From assembly GCA_002705055.1 (NCBI GenBank), contig PAHY01000025.1, positions 1-62,627 on the forward strand: a stretch of 62,627 bases of DNA, in the 5' to 3' direction. The DNA comes from Planctomycetota bacterium (GTDB lineage Bacteria > Planctomycetota > UBA1135). Below the pieces are notes generated by a model. That model saw only the letters and a list, made by a program, of their open reading frames with translations. It searched no databases and was not told where the DNA came from. Made by a program: the position numbers and the translations under genes. Numbering within the stretch: position 1 is the first letter of the stretch; the number at the start of each line of letters is the position of its first letter. Of the stretch, positions 49,461 through 59,796 are shown piece after piece.

Positions 49461-51355
49461 ATGATGCGCCCGCCGCTCCTCGCGCTGCTCAGCCTGGCCC
49501 CGGTGCTCTTCGCGAGCCCCGCCGCGGCCCAGGATCCGGTCGAGTTCGGCCGGCTCTCCACCGACCAGAAGCAGCTCGCCGAGCAGGTCCGCCGACTCGA
49601 GAAGATCCTGCTCACGCTGGAAGAACGGGAACGCGCCGAGGGCGAGGAGTCCCGGGCCCAGCTGCTGGCGAAAGCCCGCGAGAAGCTGATCGATGGCGCG
49701 CAGGAACGGCCGCTCGCCTCGGTGCTGGAAGAGGTCGCGATGGACCTCTCCGAGCTACGCGCCGGCGCGGCCCTCGAGCGTCAGGCTGAGCTGATTTTGT
49801 TCCTGGAGGAGCTGCTCGATTTCCTGCTCGAGACCGAGCGCCGCGAGCAGGTCCAGAACCTGATGCAGGCGGCGCGCGAGCGCGAGGCGGCACTGCGTGA
49901 TCTGGCCCAGCGCCAGGCCGAGCTGCGTGCGCGCACCGAGGCGCTGCAGGAACGCGAAGCCGAGACCGGCGAGATCGACGAGGCGGCGCGTCAGCAGCTG
50001 GCTCGCGAGCAGGCGGAGCTCAACGAAGAGATTCGTGCCGCCGCCGAGTCGGAAGGCAGCAACGCCGGCCAGGACGAAGTCGAACGCGCCGCCGACGAAG
50101 GCGAGCGCGCGGAGTCGGAACTGAATGGTGAGACCCAGGCCGAGCGGGAACGGCGCGAGGCCCAAGAGGGCGAGCGTGGCGACAGCGCCGAGGCGCCGGA
50201 GTCGGGCCAGCCGGGCGAACAGGCGGAGAGTCAGCCCGGCGAAGAGGGCGAGCGGCAGCCAGGTGAAGAAGGTGAACGTCAACCGGGCGAAGAAGGCGAA
50301 CGTCGACCCGGAGAAGAGTCTTCCGAAGCTCAACCGGGCGAGCAGCCCGAGAATCAGCCGGGCAAGCAATCGGAACGGCAGCCGGGCGAACAGTCCGAGC
50401 GCCAATCCGGAGAGCAGTCGGAACGACAGCCGGGTGAGCAGAACGAGCGCCAGCCCGGAGAACAGCAGGATCAGCAGCAGCAGTCGCGCAATACGCCGCG
50501 CCAGCCGCAAAGCCCCCAGCAGCGTCAGGAGCAGCTGGAACGGGCCGAGGACGCGCAGCGACGCGCCGAGGAAGAGCTGGAACGCGCGGCCGACGAAGCC
50601 GCCGAAGAGGCCGAGCGCCTCGAGGGCGTGGACGAGCTCGAGACGCTGATCAACGTGCTGGAAAAGTCCGAAGAGCTGCTCGCGCGCCACGAGCGCGTGA
50701 TGGACGGCCTGGGCGGGCTGGTCGGATCCCTGGAAGGCGCCAGCCGCGTGCCGCGCAGCGCGCGGGTGGATCTGCGCACCTGGTCGACCGAAGAACGCGC
50801 GATCGCCGAAGAAGCGGATGCGCTGCTGTTCGAGATTCGCGAAGCCGGCGCGGACACCTTCCCCTTCCTGCTGCGCGGGTTGGTGGATGATCATCAGCTG
50901 CTGGCCAAGCGGGTCGGCCCGCCGCGTTACCGGGCGGATGCACCCGCCGTCGAGATGGGCGTCCGCATCCAGCGCGACTGGACCCGTCTGATCGACGCGA
51001 TCCGCACCGAGGCCGAGCGCCTGCGCAAGAAGCTCAATGAGCCCGAAGGCGGTGAGCAGCAGATGGACCCGGGGCAGCAGGAAGGCGAGCAGCAGGAGCC
51101 GCCGAACGAGCCTTCGCCGCTGGTCAGCGTCGCGGCCGAGATTCAGCTGCTGAAGCAGTTGCAGGCAGACCTGCTCGAGCGCATGGAATCGCTGCAGCGG
51201 CGCCGCGAACTGCTGGCGGAAGCCGGCGTCGAGCTCGATGAGGACGACCTCGCCGAGCTGGAGGCCGTGGTCGAACGTCAGAAGCGACTCCGCACCCTGT
51301 TTGAGAACATCCTCGAACGGCTGCAGCCCAGCGAGGAGACCGGAGAGGAAATCTG

Positions 51356-51356
<1 letters not shown>
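49461..51356 (+). CDS. Exported coiled-coil protein with tandem QPGE repeats
   Basis: The 631-residue protein has a signal peptide (LLALLSLAPVLFASPAAAQ), then long charged coiled coils (about 30-230). A low-complexity stretch at about 250-335 built from eight-residue QPGE units is followed by coiled coil again to the C-terminus. It is probably an extended periplasmic spacer or scaffold. ATG-ATG gives two possible starts; the first is used. It overlaps the next gene by one base. Confidence 0.75.
50208..50466 (+). repeat. 24-bp in-frame tandem repeat (QPGE[EQ]xER units)
   Basis: About eleven 24-bp units encode QPGEEGER, QPGEQSER and variants. The units drift in sequence, so this is an old coding microsatellite under protein-level constraint. 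Copy number may vary between strains. Confidence 0.85.
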
Positions 51357-52090
<734 letters not shown>

Positions 52091-52624
52091 TCAGGCTTCG
52101 CCTTCGTCGAGATAGCTGCGCGCGGTCTCGACGTAGTGCGGAATCGAGTGCGCCATGAAGGCGCGCTCCTTCTCGCTGATCTCGCGCACCGCGCGCGCCG
52201 GCACCCCGGCCATCAGCGTGTGCGGCGGCACCTCGGCGTTCTCCTTGACTAGCGCGCCGGCCGCGATGACCGCGCCCTCGCCGATCTTGGCGCCGCCCAG
52301 GATGGTCGCCCCCATGCCGACGAGCACGCCGTCCCCCATCTCGACCCCGTGCAGAATGGCGCCGTGGCCGATGGTGCAGTCGGCACCGATGCGCTGCGGC
52401 GCATCCGTGTCACAGTGGATCACCGAGTTGTCCTGCACATTGGTGCGCGGCCCGATCGAGATGGGCGCGTCATCCCCGCGGATGGTCACGCCGAACCAGA
52501 TGCTGACGTCCTCGGCCAGAGTGACGTCGCCGGTGACGATCGCGTTCTTGGCAACGTAGGCACCACCCGGGACGCGGCGCATCAGGCCGGCGCGGGGCAT
52601 CGGAAAAGCATCGGAGTCAGTCAT
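52091..52624 (-). CDS. Gamma-carbonic-anhydrase-family hexapeptide protein
   Basis: The 177-residue left-handed beta-helix protein of the YrdA/PaaY/gamma-CA type has hexapeptide repeats (DVSIWFGVTIRGDDAPISIG, NVQDNSVIH, IGHGAILHGVEMGDG, LVGMGATILGGAKIG). The Zn histidines in IHCD, IGHG and LHG are present. It may hydrate CO2 or act on acyl-CoA; the sequence does not decide. It is last in a close-packed thiS-thiG-CPBP string. Confidence 0.92.
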   Translation of the reverse strand: MTDSDAFPMPRAGLMRRVPGGAYVAKNAIVTGDVTLAEDVSIWFGVTIRGDDAPISIGPRTNVQDNSVIHCDTDAPQRIGADCTIGHGAILHGVEMGDGVLVGMGATILGGAKIGEGAVIAAGALVKENAEVPPHTLMAGVPARAVREISEKERAFMAHSIPHYVETARSYLDEGEA

Positions 52625-52625
52625 G

Positions 52626-53462
52626 TCAGCTTGCCGGGTAAGTCAGCAGGAAGGCGACGAAGTTGTAGGCCGCGTGCAGAATGATGCAGTCACGGATGCC
52701 GTGGCCATGAAGGCGCACGCAACCCAGCGCGAGTCCCAGGAACAGGATGGGAATCCAGGCGGCCGGCGGGTGGACGACCGCGAACAGCACGGCGGGGAAG
52801 ACCACCGCGACGAAGAACGGCGAACGATCGCCGGCCTGCGCCATGCGCGCGGCCGCGGCGAAGACCGCCCCACGGAACAGCAGCTCTTCGAGCGCCGGGC
52901 CGATCAGCAGGGCGATCGACAGGGACATCCAGAAGGCGCCACCTTGGAGTTCATGCATTCCCTCGACCAGTTCACCCGGAATCAGTCCGCCCAGCAGCCC
53001 TTCGACTAGATGCCGGTTCCAGATCGCAACCAGCGCCATCATCGGCAGCATCGCGAAGAAGGCGAAGACGGGCCGCGAGATCTTGCCGCCGCCCCAGGGC
53101 AGCATGCCGCGGCCGCCGCGCAGGCGATCCACGCCGACGAGGAAGACCAGCGCCGCGACTAGGCCCAAGCCCTGGACCGCGAGCCGCTCGGGCGATCCCG
53201 GGGCCGCCGTGATCTCGACCAGGCCCAGCTTCAGCAGCCCGATCGGCACGAAGAGCATGACCAGGAAACCGAGCAGCAGTTCGATCGCGCCGATGCGAGT
53301 GGAAGGCAGCACCGGCCCCCGCTGCCGGCGTAGGTCCTCGGACTCGAAGCGGTCCGGAGCGACGCCGTTCAGGTACAGCACCGAGAAGGCGGCCAGCGCA
53401 GCCAGGCCGGCCACCGCCACGAAGGGCAGCATCGCCACCAGGAAGAAGAGCCAGATCAGCAT
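52626..53462 (-). CDS. CPBP-family intramembrane metalloprotease
   Basis: The 278-residue polytopic membrane protein has the CPBP/Abi motifs EELLFRG, FAVVHPP (FxxxH) and the C-terminal HAAYN. This family includes Rce1-like prenyl-protein proteases and bacteriocin-immunity proteins. It lies 7 bp after thiG and 1 bp before the carbonic-anhydrase-like gene, which says little about its substrate. Confidence 0.9.
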   Translation of the reverse strand: MLIWLFFLVAMLPFVAVAGLAALAAFSVLYLNGVAPDRFESEDLRRQRGPVLPSTRIGAIELLLGFLVMLFVPIGLLKLGLVEITAAPGSPERLAVQGLGLVAALVFLVGVDRLRGGRGMLPWGGGKISRPVFAFFAMLPMMALVAIWNRHLVEGLLGGLIPGELVEGMHELQGGAFWMSLSIALLIGPALEELLFRGAVFAAAARMAQAGDRSPFFVAVVFPAVLFAVVHPPAAWIPILFLGLALGCVRLHGHGIRDCIILHAAYNFVAFLLTYPAS

Positions 53463-53469
53463 CGCTGGG

Positions 53470-54282
53470 CTACGGAGAGACCGCGGACTGCCCGGCGATC
53501 AGTCCCTGCATCGGGGAACTGGCCGAAGCATAGAGCCGCTTCGCCATGCGACCGGCGAGGTAGCTCTCGCGCCCGGCCTCGCAGGCGAGGCGGACGGCGC
53601 GCGCCATGCGCACCGGATCCTGCGCTTGCGCGACGGCGGTGTTCAGCAGCACGCCATCCGCGCCGAGCTCCATGGCCACCGCGACGTCGCTGGCCTGACC
53701 GACCCCGGCATCCAGCAGGATCGGCACTTCGGCCTGCTCGACGATCAGGCGCACGTTGAGCGGGTTGAGGATCCCCTGGCCGCTGCCGATCGGGCTGCCC
53801 AAGGGCATGACCGCGGCGGCGCCGGCCTCTTCCAGCCGCTTCGCCAGCCGCACGTCATCGCTGGTGTAGACCAGCACCGTGAAGCCCTCGGCGACGAGCT
53901 GATCCAGCGCGCGCAGCGTGTCGACCGGATCCGGAAGCAAGGTCTTGGTGTCGCCCAGGACCTCGAGCTTAACCAGATCGGTCTCGAGCATCTCGCGCGC
54001 CAGCAGGCAGGTGCGCACCGCGGATTCGGCGTCGAAACAGCCGGCCGTATTGGGCAGCAGGGTGTACCGATCGCGGTCGAGATAGTCGAGCAGGCCCTCT
54101 CCGGCCGGTTCATCGGCTGGAATCCGCCGCACGGCCACGGTGACGCAATCGGTGCCGGATGCCTCGAGCGCGGCGGCCATCGTGGGGTAATCGGCGTACT
54201 TGCCGGTGCCCAGGATCAGGCGGGATCCAAGCGAGTAGGCCCCCAATTGGAGCGGGGCAGAAGCGGAGTCGGCAGAATTCAC
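53470..54282 (-). CDS. thiG: Thiazole synthase
   Basis: The 270-residue TIM-barrel enzyme forms the thiazole of thiamine from deoxyxylulose phosphate, dehydroglycine and ThiS thiocarboxylate. Recognised from [22 protein letters not shown], the Schiff-base lysine in [22 protein letters not shown] and [16 protein letters not shown]. The GTG start is 6 bp after the thiS stop. Confidence 0.96.
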   Translation of the reverse strand: MNSADSASAPLQLGAYSLGSRLILGTGKYADYPTMAAALEASGTDCVTVAVRRIPADEPAGEGLLDYLDRDRYTLLPNTAGCFDAESAVRTCLLAREMLETDLVKLEVLGDTKTLLPDPVDTLRALDQLVAEGFTVLVYTSDDVRLAKRLEEAGAAAVMPLGSPIGSGQGILNPLNVRLIVEQAEVPILLDAGVGQASDVAVAMELGADGVLLNTAVAQAQDPVRMARAVRLACEAGRESYLAGRMAKRLYASASSPMQGLIAGQSAVSP

Positions 54283-54288
54283 GAGGTC

Positions 54289-54546
54289 TCAGCCGCCGCC
54301 GACCAGGCGGACCACTTCAATGCGATCTCCTGGCTCGACCAGCGTATTTGGGTGATCGGCGCGCCGAAGGACGCGTTCGTTGCGCTCGACCGCCACCCCG
54401 GGACCGGTCGCATCGAGCTCTTCGAGCAGCGCGGCGACGCTGAGCTGGGGACGCCAGGCCCGCGGGCTGCCGTTGAGCTGGAAGCGGGCCTCGGCGGCCG
54501 GAGGGCTGCCCGGCGACCCGGGTTCGGGCGCGGAGGATGCTGTCAT
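54289..54546 (-). CDS. thiS: ThiS-family sulfur carrier protein
   Basis: This 85-residue ubiquitin-fold protein has a C-terminal di-glycine end (RLVGGG), the sulfur attachment point, and FQLNGSPRAW plus NERVLRR blocks typical of ThiS. The N-terminal 20 residues are Pro/Ser-rich and unusual; a later start is possible but no internal Met exists. It directly precedes thiG. Confidence 0.9.
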   Translation of the reverse strand: MTASSAPEPGSPGSPPAAEARFQLNGSPRAWRPQLSVAALLEELDATGPGVAVERNERVLRRADHPNTLVEPGDRIEVVRLVGGG

Positions 54547-54592
54547 CGGGCGAAAAAGCGCGAGGAAAGAGCTCCCGAGACCCGATCGCGCA

Positions 54593-54620
54593 TGGACGGC
54601 ATCCGGGAGGCTGGTATCAT
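54593..54620 (+). promoter_or_regulatory. Strong extended -10 promoter of the nusA leader
   Basis: TGGACG (-35, four of six), 16-bp spacer, TATCAT (-10, five of six) preceded by TGG (extended -10). It is the best sigma70-like promoter I saw in the window. It lies about 195 bp before nusA and faces it. Confidence 0.75.
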
Positions 54621-54626
54621 AGGCCC

Positions 54627-54746
54627 CTCCGAATCGACTTCGGACGATTCATGGGGCGATCCAGGCGGTCCCCCGCCAGGAGATCCGATCCATCACGGCA
54701 AGCCGTGAAGTCGGTGTGCAGGAGACTGCGCACCTTCTTTTTTTAG
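54627..54746 (+). ncRNA. Structured leader or small RNA of about 120 nt upstream of nusA
   Basis: From the predicted start to the T run the RNA can form three stems and a terminator. GCCCC/GGGGC encloses GAATCG/CGATTC (54623-54657). GGCGG/CCGCC is next (about 54664-54676). TCACGG/CCGTGA (54693-54708) is third, then the GAGA-looped terminator stem. It is either a nusA leader controlled by termination or a free-standing small RNA. I see none of the core motifs of SRP RNA, tmRNA or known riboswitches. Confidence 0.55.
54713..54744 (+). terminator. Intrinsic terminator in the nusA leader
   Basis: A 9-bp stem GGTGTGCAG/CTGCGCACC (one G-U pair) with a GAGA tetraloop is followed by TTCTTTTTTT. It lies between the leader promoter and nusA, so reading nusA from that promoter requires antitermination or readthrough. 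Confidence 0.88.
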
Positions 54747-54815
54747 CCTGATTTCCCGGCGGCAACCGCCGCGAATTCCCGCAAGCCCCTTCTGGCCAAA
54801 CACTTACCTAAAACC

Positions 54816-55880
54816 ATGCAAAAGGAAGACGTCCTGCGTCTGATCGATGCGATCCACCGCGAAAGGCAGGTGGACCGGGAGATTCTGTTCCGTGCGCTCG
54901 AAGAGGCGCTGAGCATGGCGACTCGTAAGCGGATGGGCGTCGAAGATGGCTTCGAGGTCACCATCAACCGCAAGAACGGTCAGATCTCGCTGGTCATGCC
55001 CAACGGCGAGGTGGCATTCCCCTCCGCCGAAGAGCTGGGCCGCATCGCTGCGCAAACCACCAAGCAGGTCTTCATGCAGAAGATCCGCGAGGCCGAGCGC
55101 GATCGCGTCTACGACGAGTACGAGCACGAAGTCGGCGCGGTGGTCGGCGCCGTGGTGCACAAGATCGAGGGTCCGAACATCATCCTGACCCTCAACGGCA
55201 AGAACGAGGCGCTGCTGCCCCGTTCGGAGCGCATTCTGTCCGAGCGCCTGCACGTCGGCGATCGGCTGCGCGTGCTGATCAAGGAAGTGCGCAAGGAAGG
55301 CTCGCGGGTCGTGATCATCGCCTCGCGTCGCGACCCGGACTTCGTGCAGAAGCTGTTCGAGGTCGAGATCCCCGAGATCCAGGAAGGCACGGTGCGCGTC
55401 ATGCGCGTCGCCCGCGATCCTGGCTATCGCTCGAAGGTCGCGGTCTACTCGATGGATCCCCGCGTCGATGCCATCGGCAGTTGCCTGGGCGTGCGCGGCA
55501 CGCGCATCCGCAACATCAACGATGAGCTCGGTCAGGAAAAGATCGACATCATCGCCTGGAGCGAATCGCTCGAGGAACTCGTGCAGAATGCGCTGAAGCC
55601 CGCCAAGGACATCGCGCTGGAGCACATCTTCCCCGACGAGGACACGCAGTCTGTGTTTGTGCTCGTCAGCGAAGAACAAAAGCCGCTCGCCATCGGCGTA
55701 GGCGGCCGCAACGTTCGACTCGCTTCGGACATCGTCAGCTGGGACATCGAGATCAAGACCCCGGCCGAATACGAAGCGGAACTGCTCGCGGAAGGGCAGT
55801 ACGACGACGAGGGCGGCGAGGCCGAAGCGCCTGCCGCGGAAGAAGCGTCGTCGGAAGTCGCCGGCCCGGAGGAGAACTAA
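54816..55880 (+). CDS. nusA: Transcription termination/antitermination factor NusA
   Basis: The 354-residue protein has the RNA-polymerase-binding N-terminal domain (1-100), an S1 domain from about 104 (GAVVGAVVHKIEGPNIILTL), two KH domains (around AIGSCLGVRGTRIRNI and KPLAIGVGGRNVRLAS) and a short acidic tail. It has no C-terminal repeats, as in many non-enterics. It acts on pausing, termination and rRNA antitermination. No rimP lies upstream; infB follows after 3 bp. Confidence 0.97.
   Translation: MQKEDVLRLIDAIHRERQVDREILFRALEEALSMATRKRMGVEDGFEVTINRKNGQISLVMPNGEVAFPSAEELGRIAAQTTKQVFMQKIREAERDRVYDEYEHEVGAVVGAVVHKIEGPNIILTLNGKNEALLPRSERILSERLHVGDRLRVLIKEVRKEGSRVVIIASRRDPDFVQKLFEVEIPEIQEGTVRVMRVARDPGYRSKVAVYSMDPRVDAIGSCLGVRGTRIRNINDELGQEKIDIIAWSESLEELVQNALKPAKDIALEHIFPDEDTQSVFVLVSEEQKPLAIGVGGRNVRLASDIVSWDIEIKTPAEYEAELLAEGQYDDEGGEAEAPAAEEASSEVAGPEEN
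55868..55874 (+). promoter_or_regulatory. Ribosome binding site fixing the infB TTG start
   Basis: GGAGGAG lies 9 bp before TTG at 55884, which starts the conserved IF2 N-terminus ([13 protein letters not shown]). It is one of the few clear Shine-Dalgarno sequences in the window and overlaps the last codons of nusA. Confidence 0.8.
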
Positions 55881-55883
55881 GCT

Positions 55884-58625
55884 TTGAGCAAAGTCAAGGT
55901 CTTCACGCTCGCTAAGAAGTACGGCTACAAGTCGGCGGAATTCGTCGACATCCTGCGCAACATCGGCTTCCCGGTCAGCTCGTACCAAGCCTCCGTCGAG
56001 GAATGGGACGTGCCCGTGATCGAAGAGCGCCTCATCAAGGGCGGCTTGCTGAAGACCGAGGAGTCCGCCCCAGCCGCCAAGAAGGCGAAGAAGAAGAAGG
56101 AAGATTCCGCCGCCGGCGGAACGGCCCCCACCTTGTCCTTTGCAGATCTGCAGGCCATGGTGCAAACGAGCGGTGCCACCGAAGAGGAAGAGGCACCCGC
56201 CGAGGCCGCACCCGAGCCCGAACCGGAGCCGACGCCGCAGGAGGAGGTCGCCGAGCACCCCAGCGAGGCGCCGGCCGAGCCCGAGCCGGCAGCGGAAGAG
56301 CCGGCAGAGCCGGTCGCCGAAGCCGCTCCCGAAGAGCCGGTTGCCCAGGAAGAGCCCCCCGCTTCCGAGCCGCCGGTCGTCGAGGAAGAGCCTCAAGCCG
56401 TCGCCGAACCGGAGGCTCCGGTCGCCCAGCCCGAGGCGGCCAGCGAGACGAAGCCGGAAGAGGAGCAGCCCGCGGACGAGGCTCCGGCTGCCCCCGCTGC
56501 GGAAGAGGCCCCGCCTCAGCCCAAGCCGGCCGCGGCCAAGCCCGCCGCCAAGAAGCCCGAGGCCGCCGAAGGCACCCCCACCCCCACGCCGCGGCCCAAG
56601 CCGAAGCGCGGCGCCAACAAGGTGGGCAAGATCGACCTGGCCGCGCTGGGTCTGATCAAGTCGCAGCATCAGGAGAAGCGTCGTTCCTCGACCTTCTCGG
56701 ATATCCGCGACCGCGTGGCCTCGAACCGCCGCGACCAGCGTCAGCGCGAGCGCGAGAAGCTCCGCGCGCGTCGCCAGGGCAAGGTCGGCCCGAAGAAGAT
56801 CAACACCGTTGCCCGGAAGAAGGACGTCGTCCTCGATTCGCCGGTCAACGTCAAGGCCTTCTCCACCGCGACTGGCGTGCCGATGAACGACATCGTGCGC
56901 AAGCTGATGCGTCTCGGTGTGATGGCCACGGCCAACGCCACCATCGACGCCGACACCGTCGAGCTGCTCGCCGACGAGCTGGACATCAACGTCCAGTACC
57001 GCGAAGAGGCCGACATCGAAGCCGAGCTGATGGCCGACATCATGGCCTCGCGCAAGGCGGTCGATGATTCGACCCTCAAGCCGCGCGATCCGGTCATTGC
57101 CTTCCTCGGCCACGTCGACCACGGCAAGACCACCCTCGTCGACGCCATCCGCGAGACCCGCCTGGCGGGCAAGGAGTCGGGCGGCATCACGCAGCACATC
57201 GGCGCCTACAAGGCCGAGCTGCCCTCGAAGCAGTCGGTGACGATCCTGGACACCCCGGGTCACGAGGCCTTCACGGCCATGCGCGCCCGCGGTGCTCACA
57301 CCACCGACATCTGCATCCTGGTGGTGGCCGCCGACGACGGGGTGATGCCCCAGACGGAAGAGGCCGCCGCGCACGCCAAGGCTGCCGGCACCCCGATCAT
57401 CGTGGCGATCAACAAGATCGACGCACCGGGCGCCAACCCCGAGTCGGTCAAGGCCGAGCTGGCCAAGATCGATCTCCAGCCGGAAGACTGGGGCGGTTCG
57501 ACCGGCGTGGTCGAAGTCTCGGCGCTGCGCAAGCAAGGCATCGACGCGCTCTTGGAGCGCGTCATGCTCGAAGCCGAACTGCTCGACCTCAAGGCCCACG
57601 CCAAAGGCGAGGCCATGGGCACGGTCATGGAAGCCTCGCTCGAACAGGGCCGCGGCAAGATGGTCACGGTGCTCGTGCAGGACGGCACGCTCAAGACCAA
57701 GGACGTCGTGCTGGCCGGCCACACCTACGGCAAGGTCCGCCTGATGTTCGACCACAACGGCAAGGCGATCAAGGAAGCCGGCCCCTCGACCCCGGTCGAG
57801 ATCTCGGGCCTCGAGGAGCTGCCGCCGGTCGGCGAGAAGTTCTACGTGGTCAAGGATGCCAAGGCGGCCAAGGCGGTCTCCGATAAGCGCATCCTCCACA
57901 AGACCGAGCTCGAACGGGCCAACAAGTCGAAGGTGTCGATGTCGAACATCTTCGAGAAGATCGACGAGAGTCAGGCCAAGCGCGTGCGTCTGGTCGTCAA
58001 AGCCGACGTTCAGGGTTCGCTCGAGGTGCTCAAGCAGACTCTCGAACAGATGACCACCGACGAGGTCATCATCGACATCGTGCACAGCGGGGTCGGTGGC
58101 GTCTCCGAGACCGATGTCATGCTGGCGCAGACCGCCGAAGGCATCGTCGTGGCCTTCCACGTCGCCCCGGACGGCAAAGCCAAGCGCACCGCCGAAAAGG
58201 AAGGCGTCGAGATTCGCCGCTACGAGGTCATCTACGATCTGGTCGAGGACATCGAGAAAGCCATCGAAGGTCTGCTCGCCCCGGACACGATCGAAGAGGT
58301 CTGCGGCCACGCAGTCGTGCTGGAAGTCTTCCGCTCTTCGCGCTTCGGCACCATCGCCGGTGTCAAGGTCGAGACGGGCTTCATCAAGCGCAACTGCAAG
58401 GTGCGCCTGATCCGCGACGGCAAGCCGATCTACACCGCTCCGCTCGCTTCGCTGCGCCGCTTCAAGGACGACGTCCGCGAAGTCAACGCCGGCGACGAGT
58501 GCGGTCTGAAGATCGAGAACTACGAGGACATCAAGGCCGGCGACGAGCTCGAGATCATCGAGGTCATCGAGAAGGCCCGTACCCTCGAGGAAGTCCAGGC
58601 CGGCGCGGCCGCCGACCAGGACTAA
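55884..58625 (+). CDS. infB: Translation initiation factor IF-2
   Basis: The 913-residue GTPase delivers initiator tRNA to the ribosome. It has an N-terminal IF2N domain, a Pro/Glu/Ala-rich linker (about 90-245), a second IF2N-like region, then the G domain: GHVDHGKTT (409), DTPGHE (456) and NKID (510). The beta-barrel and C-terminal domains (from about 600) follow. The TTG start is supported by a strong Shine-Dalgarno sequence. rbfA follows after a GC hairpin. Confidence 0.97.
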   Translation: MSKVKVFTLAKKYGYKSAEFVDILRNIGFPVSSYQASVEEWDVPVIEERLIKGGLLKTEESAPAAKKAKKKKEDSAAGGTAPTLSFADLQAMVQTSGATEEEEAPAEAAPEPEPEPTPQEEVAEHPSEAPAEPEPAAEEPAEPVAEAAPEEPVAQEEPPASEPPVVEEEPQAVAEPEAPVAQPEAASETKPEEEQPADEAPAAPAAEEAPPQPKPAAAKPAAKKPEAAEGTPTPTPRPKPKRGANKVGKIDLAALGLIKSQHQEKRRSSTFSDIRDRVASNRRDQRQREREKLRARRQGKVGPKKINTVARKKDVVLDSPVNVKAFSTATGVPMNDIVRKLMRLGVMATANATIDADTVELLADELDINVQYREEADIEAELMADIMASRKAVDDSTLKPRDPVIAFLGHVDHGKTTLVDAIRETRLAGKESGGITQHIGAYKAELPSKQSVTILDTPGHEAFTAMRARGAHTTDICILVVAADDGVMPQTEEAAAHAKAAGTPIIVAINKIDAPGANPESVKAELAKIDLQPEDWGGSTGVVEVSALRKQGIDALLERVMLEAELLDLKAHAKGEAMGTVMEASLEQGRGKMVTVLVQDGTLKTKDVVLAGHTYGKVRLMFDHNGKAIKEAGPSTPVEISGLEELPPVGEKFYVVKDAKAAKAVSDKRILHKTELERANKSKVSMSNIFEKIDESQAKRVRLVVKADVQGSLEVLKQTLEQMTTDEVIIDIVHSGVGGVSETDVMLAQTAEGIVVAFHVAPDGKAKRTAEKEGVEIRRYEVIYDLVEDIEKAIEGLLAPDTIEEVCGHAVVLEVFRSSRFGTIAGVKVETGFIKRNCKVRLIRDGKPIYTAPLASLRRFKDDVREVNAGDECGLKIENYEDIKAGDELEIIEVIEKARTLEEVQAGAAADQD

Positions 58626-58634
58626 GCCTGCGAT

Positions 58635-58656
58635 GCGGGGGCCTGCGGGCCCCCGC
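58635..58656 (+). other. GC-rich hairpin between infB and rbfA
   Basis: GCGGGGGCC and GGCCCCCGC form a 9-bp stem with TGCG loop, 9 bp past the infB stop and 12 bp before rbfA. There is no T run, so it is not a classic terminator; it may slow polymerase or shield the infB mRNA end. Confidence 0.6.
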
Positions 58657-58667
58657 CTTCCGAATCG

Positions 58668-59060
58668 ATGGCCAACGAACGCCGCCGCAAGCAGATCGCG
58701 CGCCGCATCCAGGCGAAGCTGGCGCAGCTGCTGCTGTACGAAATGAAGGATCCGCGGTCCTCCTTCATCACCATCACCGAGGTCGACATCAACGCCGACC
58801 TGACGGTGTGCAAGGTGTACTGGTCGGCGCTGGAGCGCTCCGCGCGGGCCAAGACCGAGGCCTTGCTCAAGCATGCCCACGGCTTCCTGCGCACCGAGGT
58901 CGCGCAGGATATTCAGCTGCGCTCCGCCCCGCAGCTGGTCTTCATCTTTGACGAGCGCCTCGAGCAGGCGGATCGCATCGAATCGATCCTGCGCGATGTG
59001 CTGCCGCACGAGGCCACCGGCCCGGACGGAGAGACCCCTCCCAGCGACGAGGATGAGTGA
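58668..59060 (+). CDS. rbfA: Ribosome-binding factor A
   Basis: The 130-residue KH-fold protein that matures the 16S rRNA 5' end shows the family features: RRKQIARRIQAKLAQLLLYEMKDPR, FITITEVDINADLTVCKVYW, and IQLRSAPQLVFIFDERLEQADRIESIL. It sits in the usual nusA-infB-rbfA order. Its 3' end overlaps the methyltransferase gene by 8 bp. Confidence 0.96.
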   Translation: MANERRRKQIARRIQAKLAQLLLYEMKDPRSSFITITEVDINADLTVCKVYWSALERSARAKTEALLKHAHGFLRTEVAQDIQLRSAPQLVFIFDERLEQADRIESILRDVLPHEATGPDGETPPSDEDE

Positions 59061-59796
59061 GCGCGAGGCCCCGCGTCGTCTGCGCCGCGCGGAAGCGGTG
59101 CTGCGGCGCCGGACGTCTCGACTGGTCCTGGTCCTCGAACGCCCCTGGGATGATCACAACGTGCAGGCGGTGCTGCGCACCGCCGAGAGCTTCGGCGTGC
59201 AGCACATCTGGGTGGTCAAGCACCCGGATGGCCGGCGGCGCGTGTCCAAATCGGTCACCAAAGGCAGCCATCACTGGCTGAGTCAGCATCGCTTTGACAC
59301 CATCGAAGAGTGCATCGCGGCGCTGCAGGAAGGCGGCTACGCGATCTGGGCCACGGACTTGAGCTCCGGCGCAGTCGAGCTAACCAGCGGCGATGATCTG
59401 CGCCCCTTCCCCGAGAAGATCGCGATCGTGGTCGGCCGCGAGGCCGACGGGGTCAGCCCCGAGATGCTGGCCGCCGCGGACCGTCGGCTCTATCTGCCGA
59501 TGCACGGCTTCACCGAGTCCTTCAACCTCAGCGTGGCCACCGCGCTGGTGCTGCAGCGCTGCTTCGACGCCGAGCCCGCGCTGGTCGGCGCGATGAGCGA
59601 GGAAGAGCGCCGCGCCATCCGCCACGACTGGTTCGAGCGGCTCGCCGGCCAGGTCGAAGGCCGCGCCGCCGAGTACGCCCACTGGGCCGCACACCCGCCC
59701 GAGCCGCTCGAAGACCCGCGCCCCTCCGACGAGGCCCGCCGCCCGCGCATCCCCAAGAAAGTGCGCAAGCGGATGAGGCCTGATCAGTCGATCTAG
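59053..59796 (+). CDS. SpoU/TrmH-family RNA methyltransferase
   Basis: The 247-residue knotted methyltransferase has the three SpoU motifs: LVLERPWDDHNVQAVLRTAESFGV (motif 1), IAIVVGREADGVSPE (motif 2) and LYLPMHGFTESFNLSVATALVL (motif 3). A basic C-terminal tail follows. The motif 3 sequence resembles TrmH, which methylates G18 in tRNA, but rRNA targets are possible. It stands where truB often follows rbfA, and its start is embedded in rbfA. Confidence 0.93.
   Translation: MSEREAPRRLRRAEAVLRRRTSRLVLVLERPWDDHNVQAVLRTAESFGVQHIWVVKHPDGRRRVSKSVTKGSHHWLSQHRFDTIEECIAALQEGGYAIWATDLSSGAVELTSGDDLRPFPEKIAIVVGREADGVSPEMLAAADRRLYLPMHGFTESFNLSVATALVLQRCFDAEPALVGAMSEEERRAIRHDWFERLAGQVEGRAAEYAHWAAHPPEPLEDPRPSDEARRPRIPKKVRKRMRPDQSI

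Noticed and set aside
54547..54720. TPP riboswitch upstream of thiS-thiG
   Set aside because: I looked on the minus strand for the CTGAGA and ACCTGAT-type core motifs and found neither.
54620..54746. SRP RNA or tmRNA as identity of the nusA leader RNA
   Set aside because: No GGAAGG-type SRP domain IV loop and no tRNA-like CCA end are present; it is also too short for tmRNA.
54804..59009. 1401-codon open frame on the minus strand opposite nusA-infB
   Set aside because: It is the antisense shadow of conserved genes; long antisense frames are expected at this GC and its translation shows no domain.
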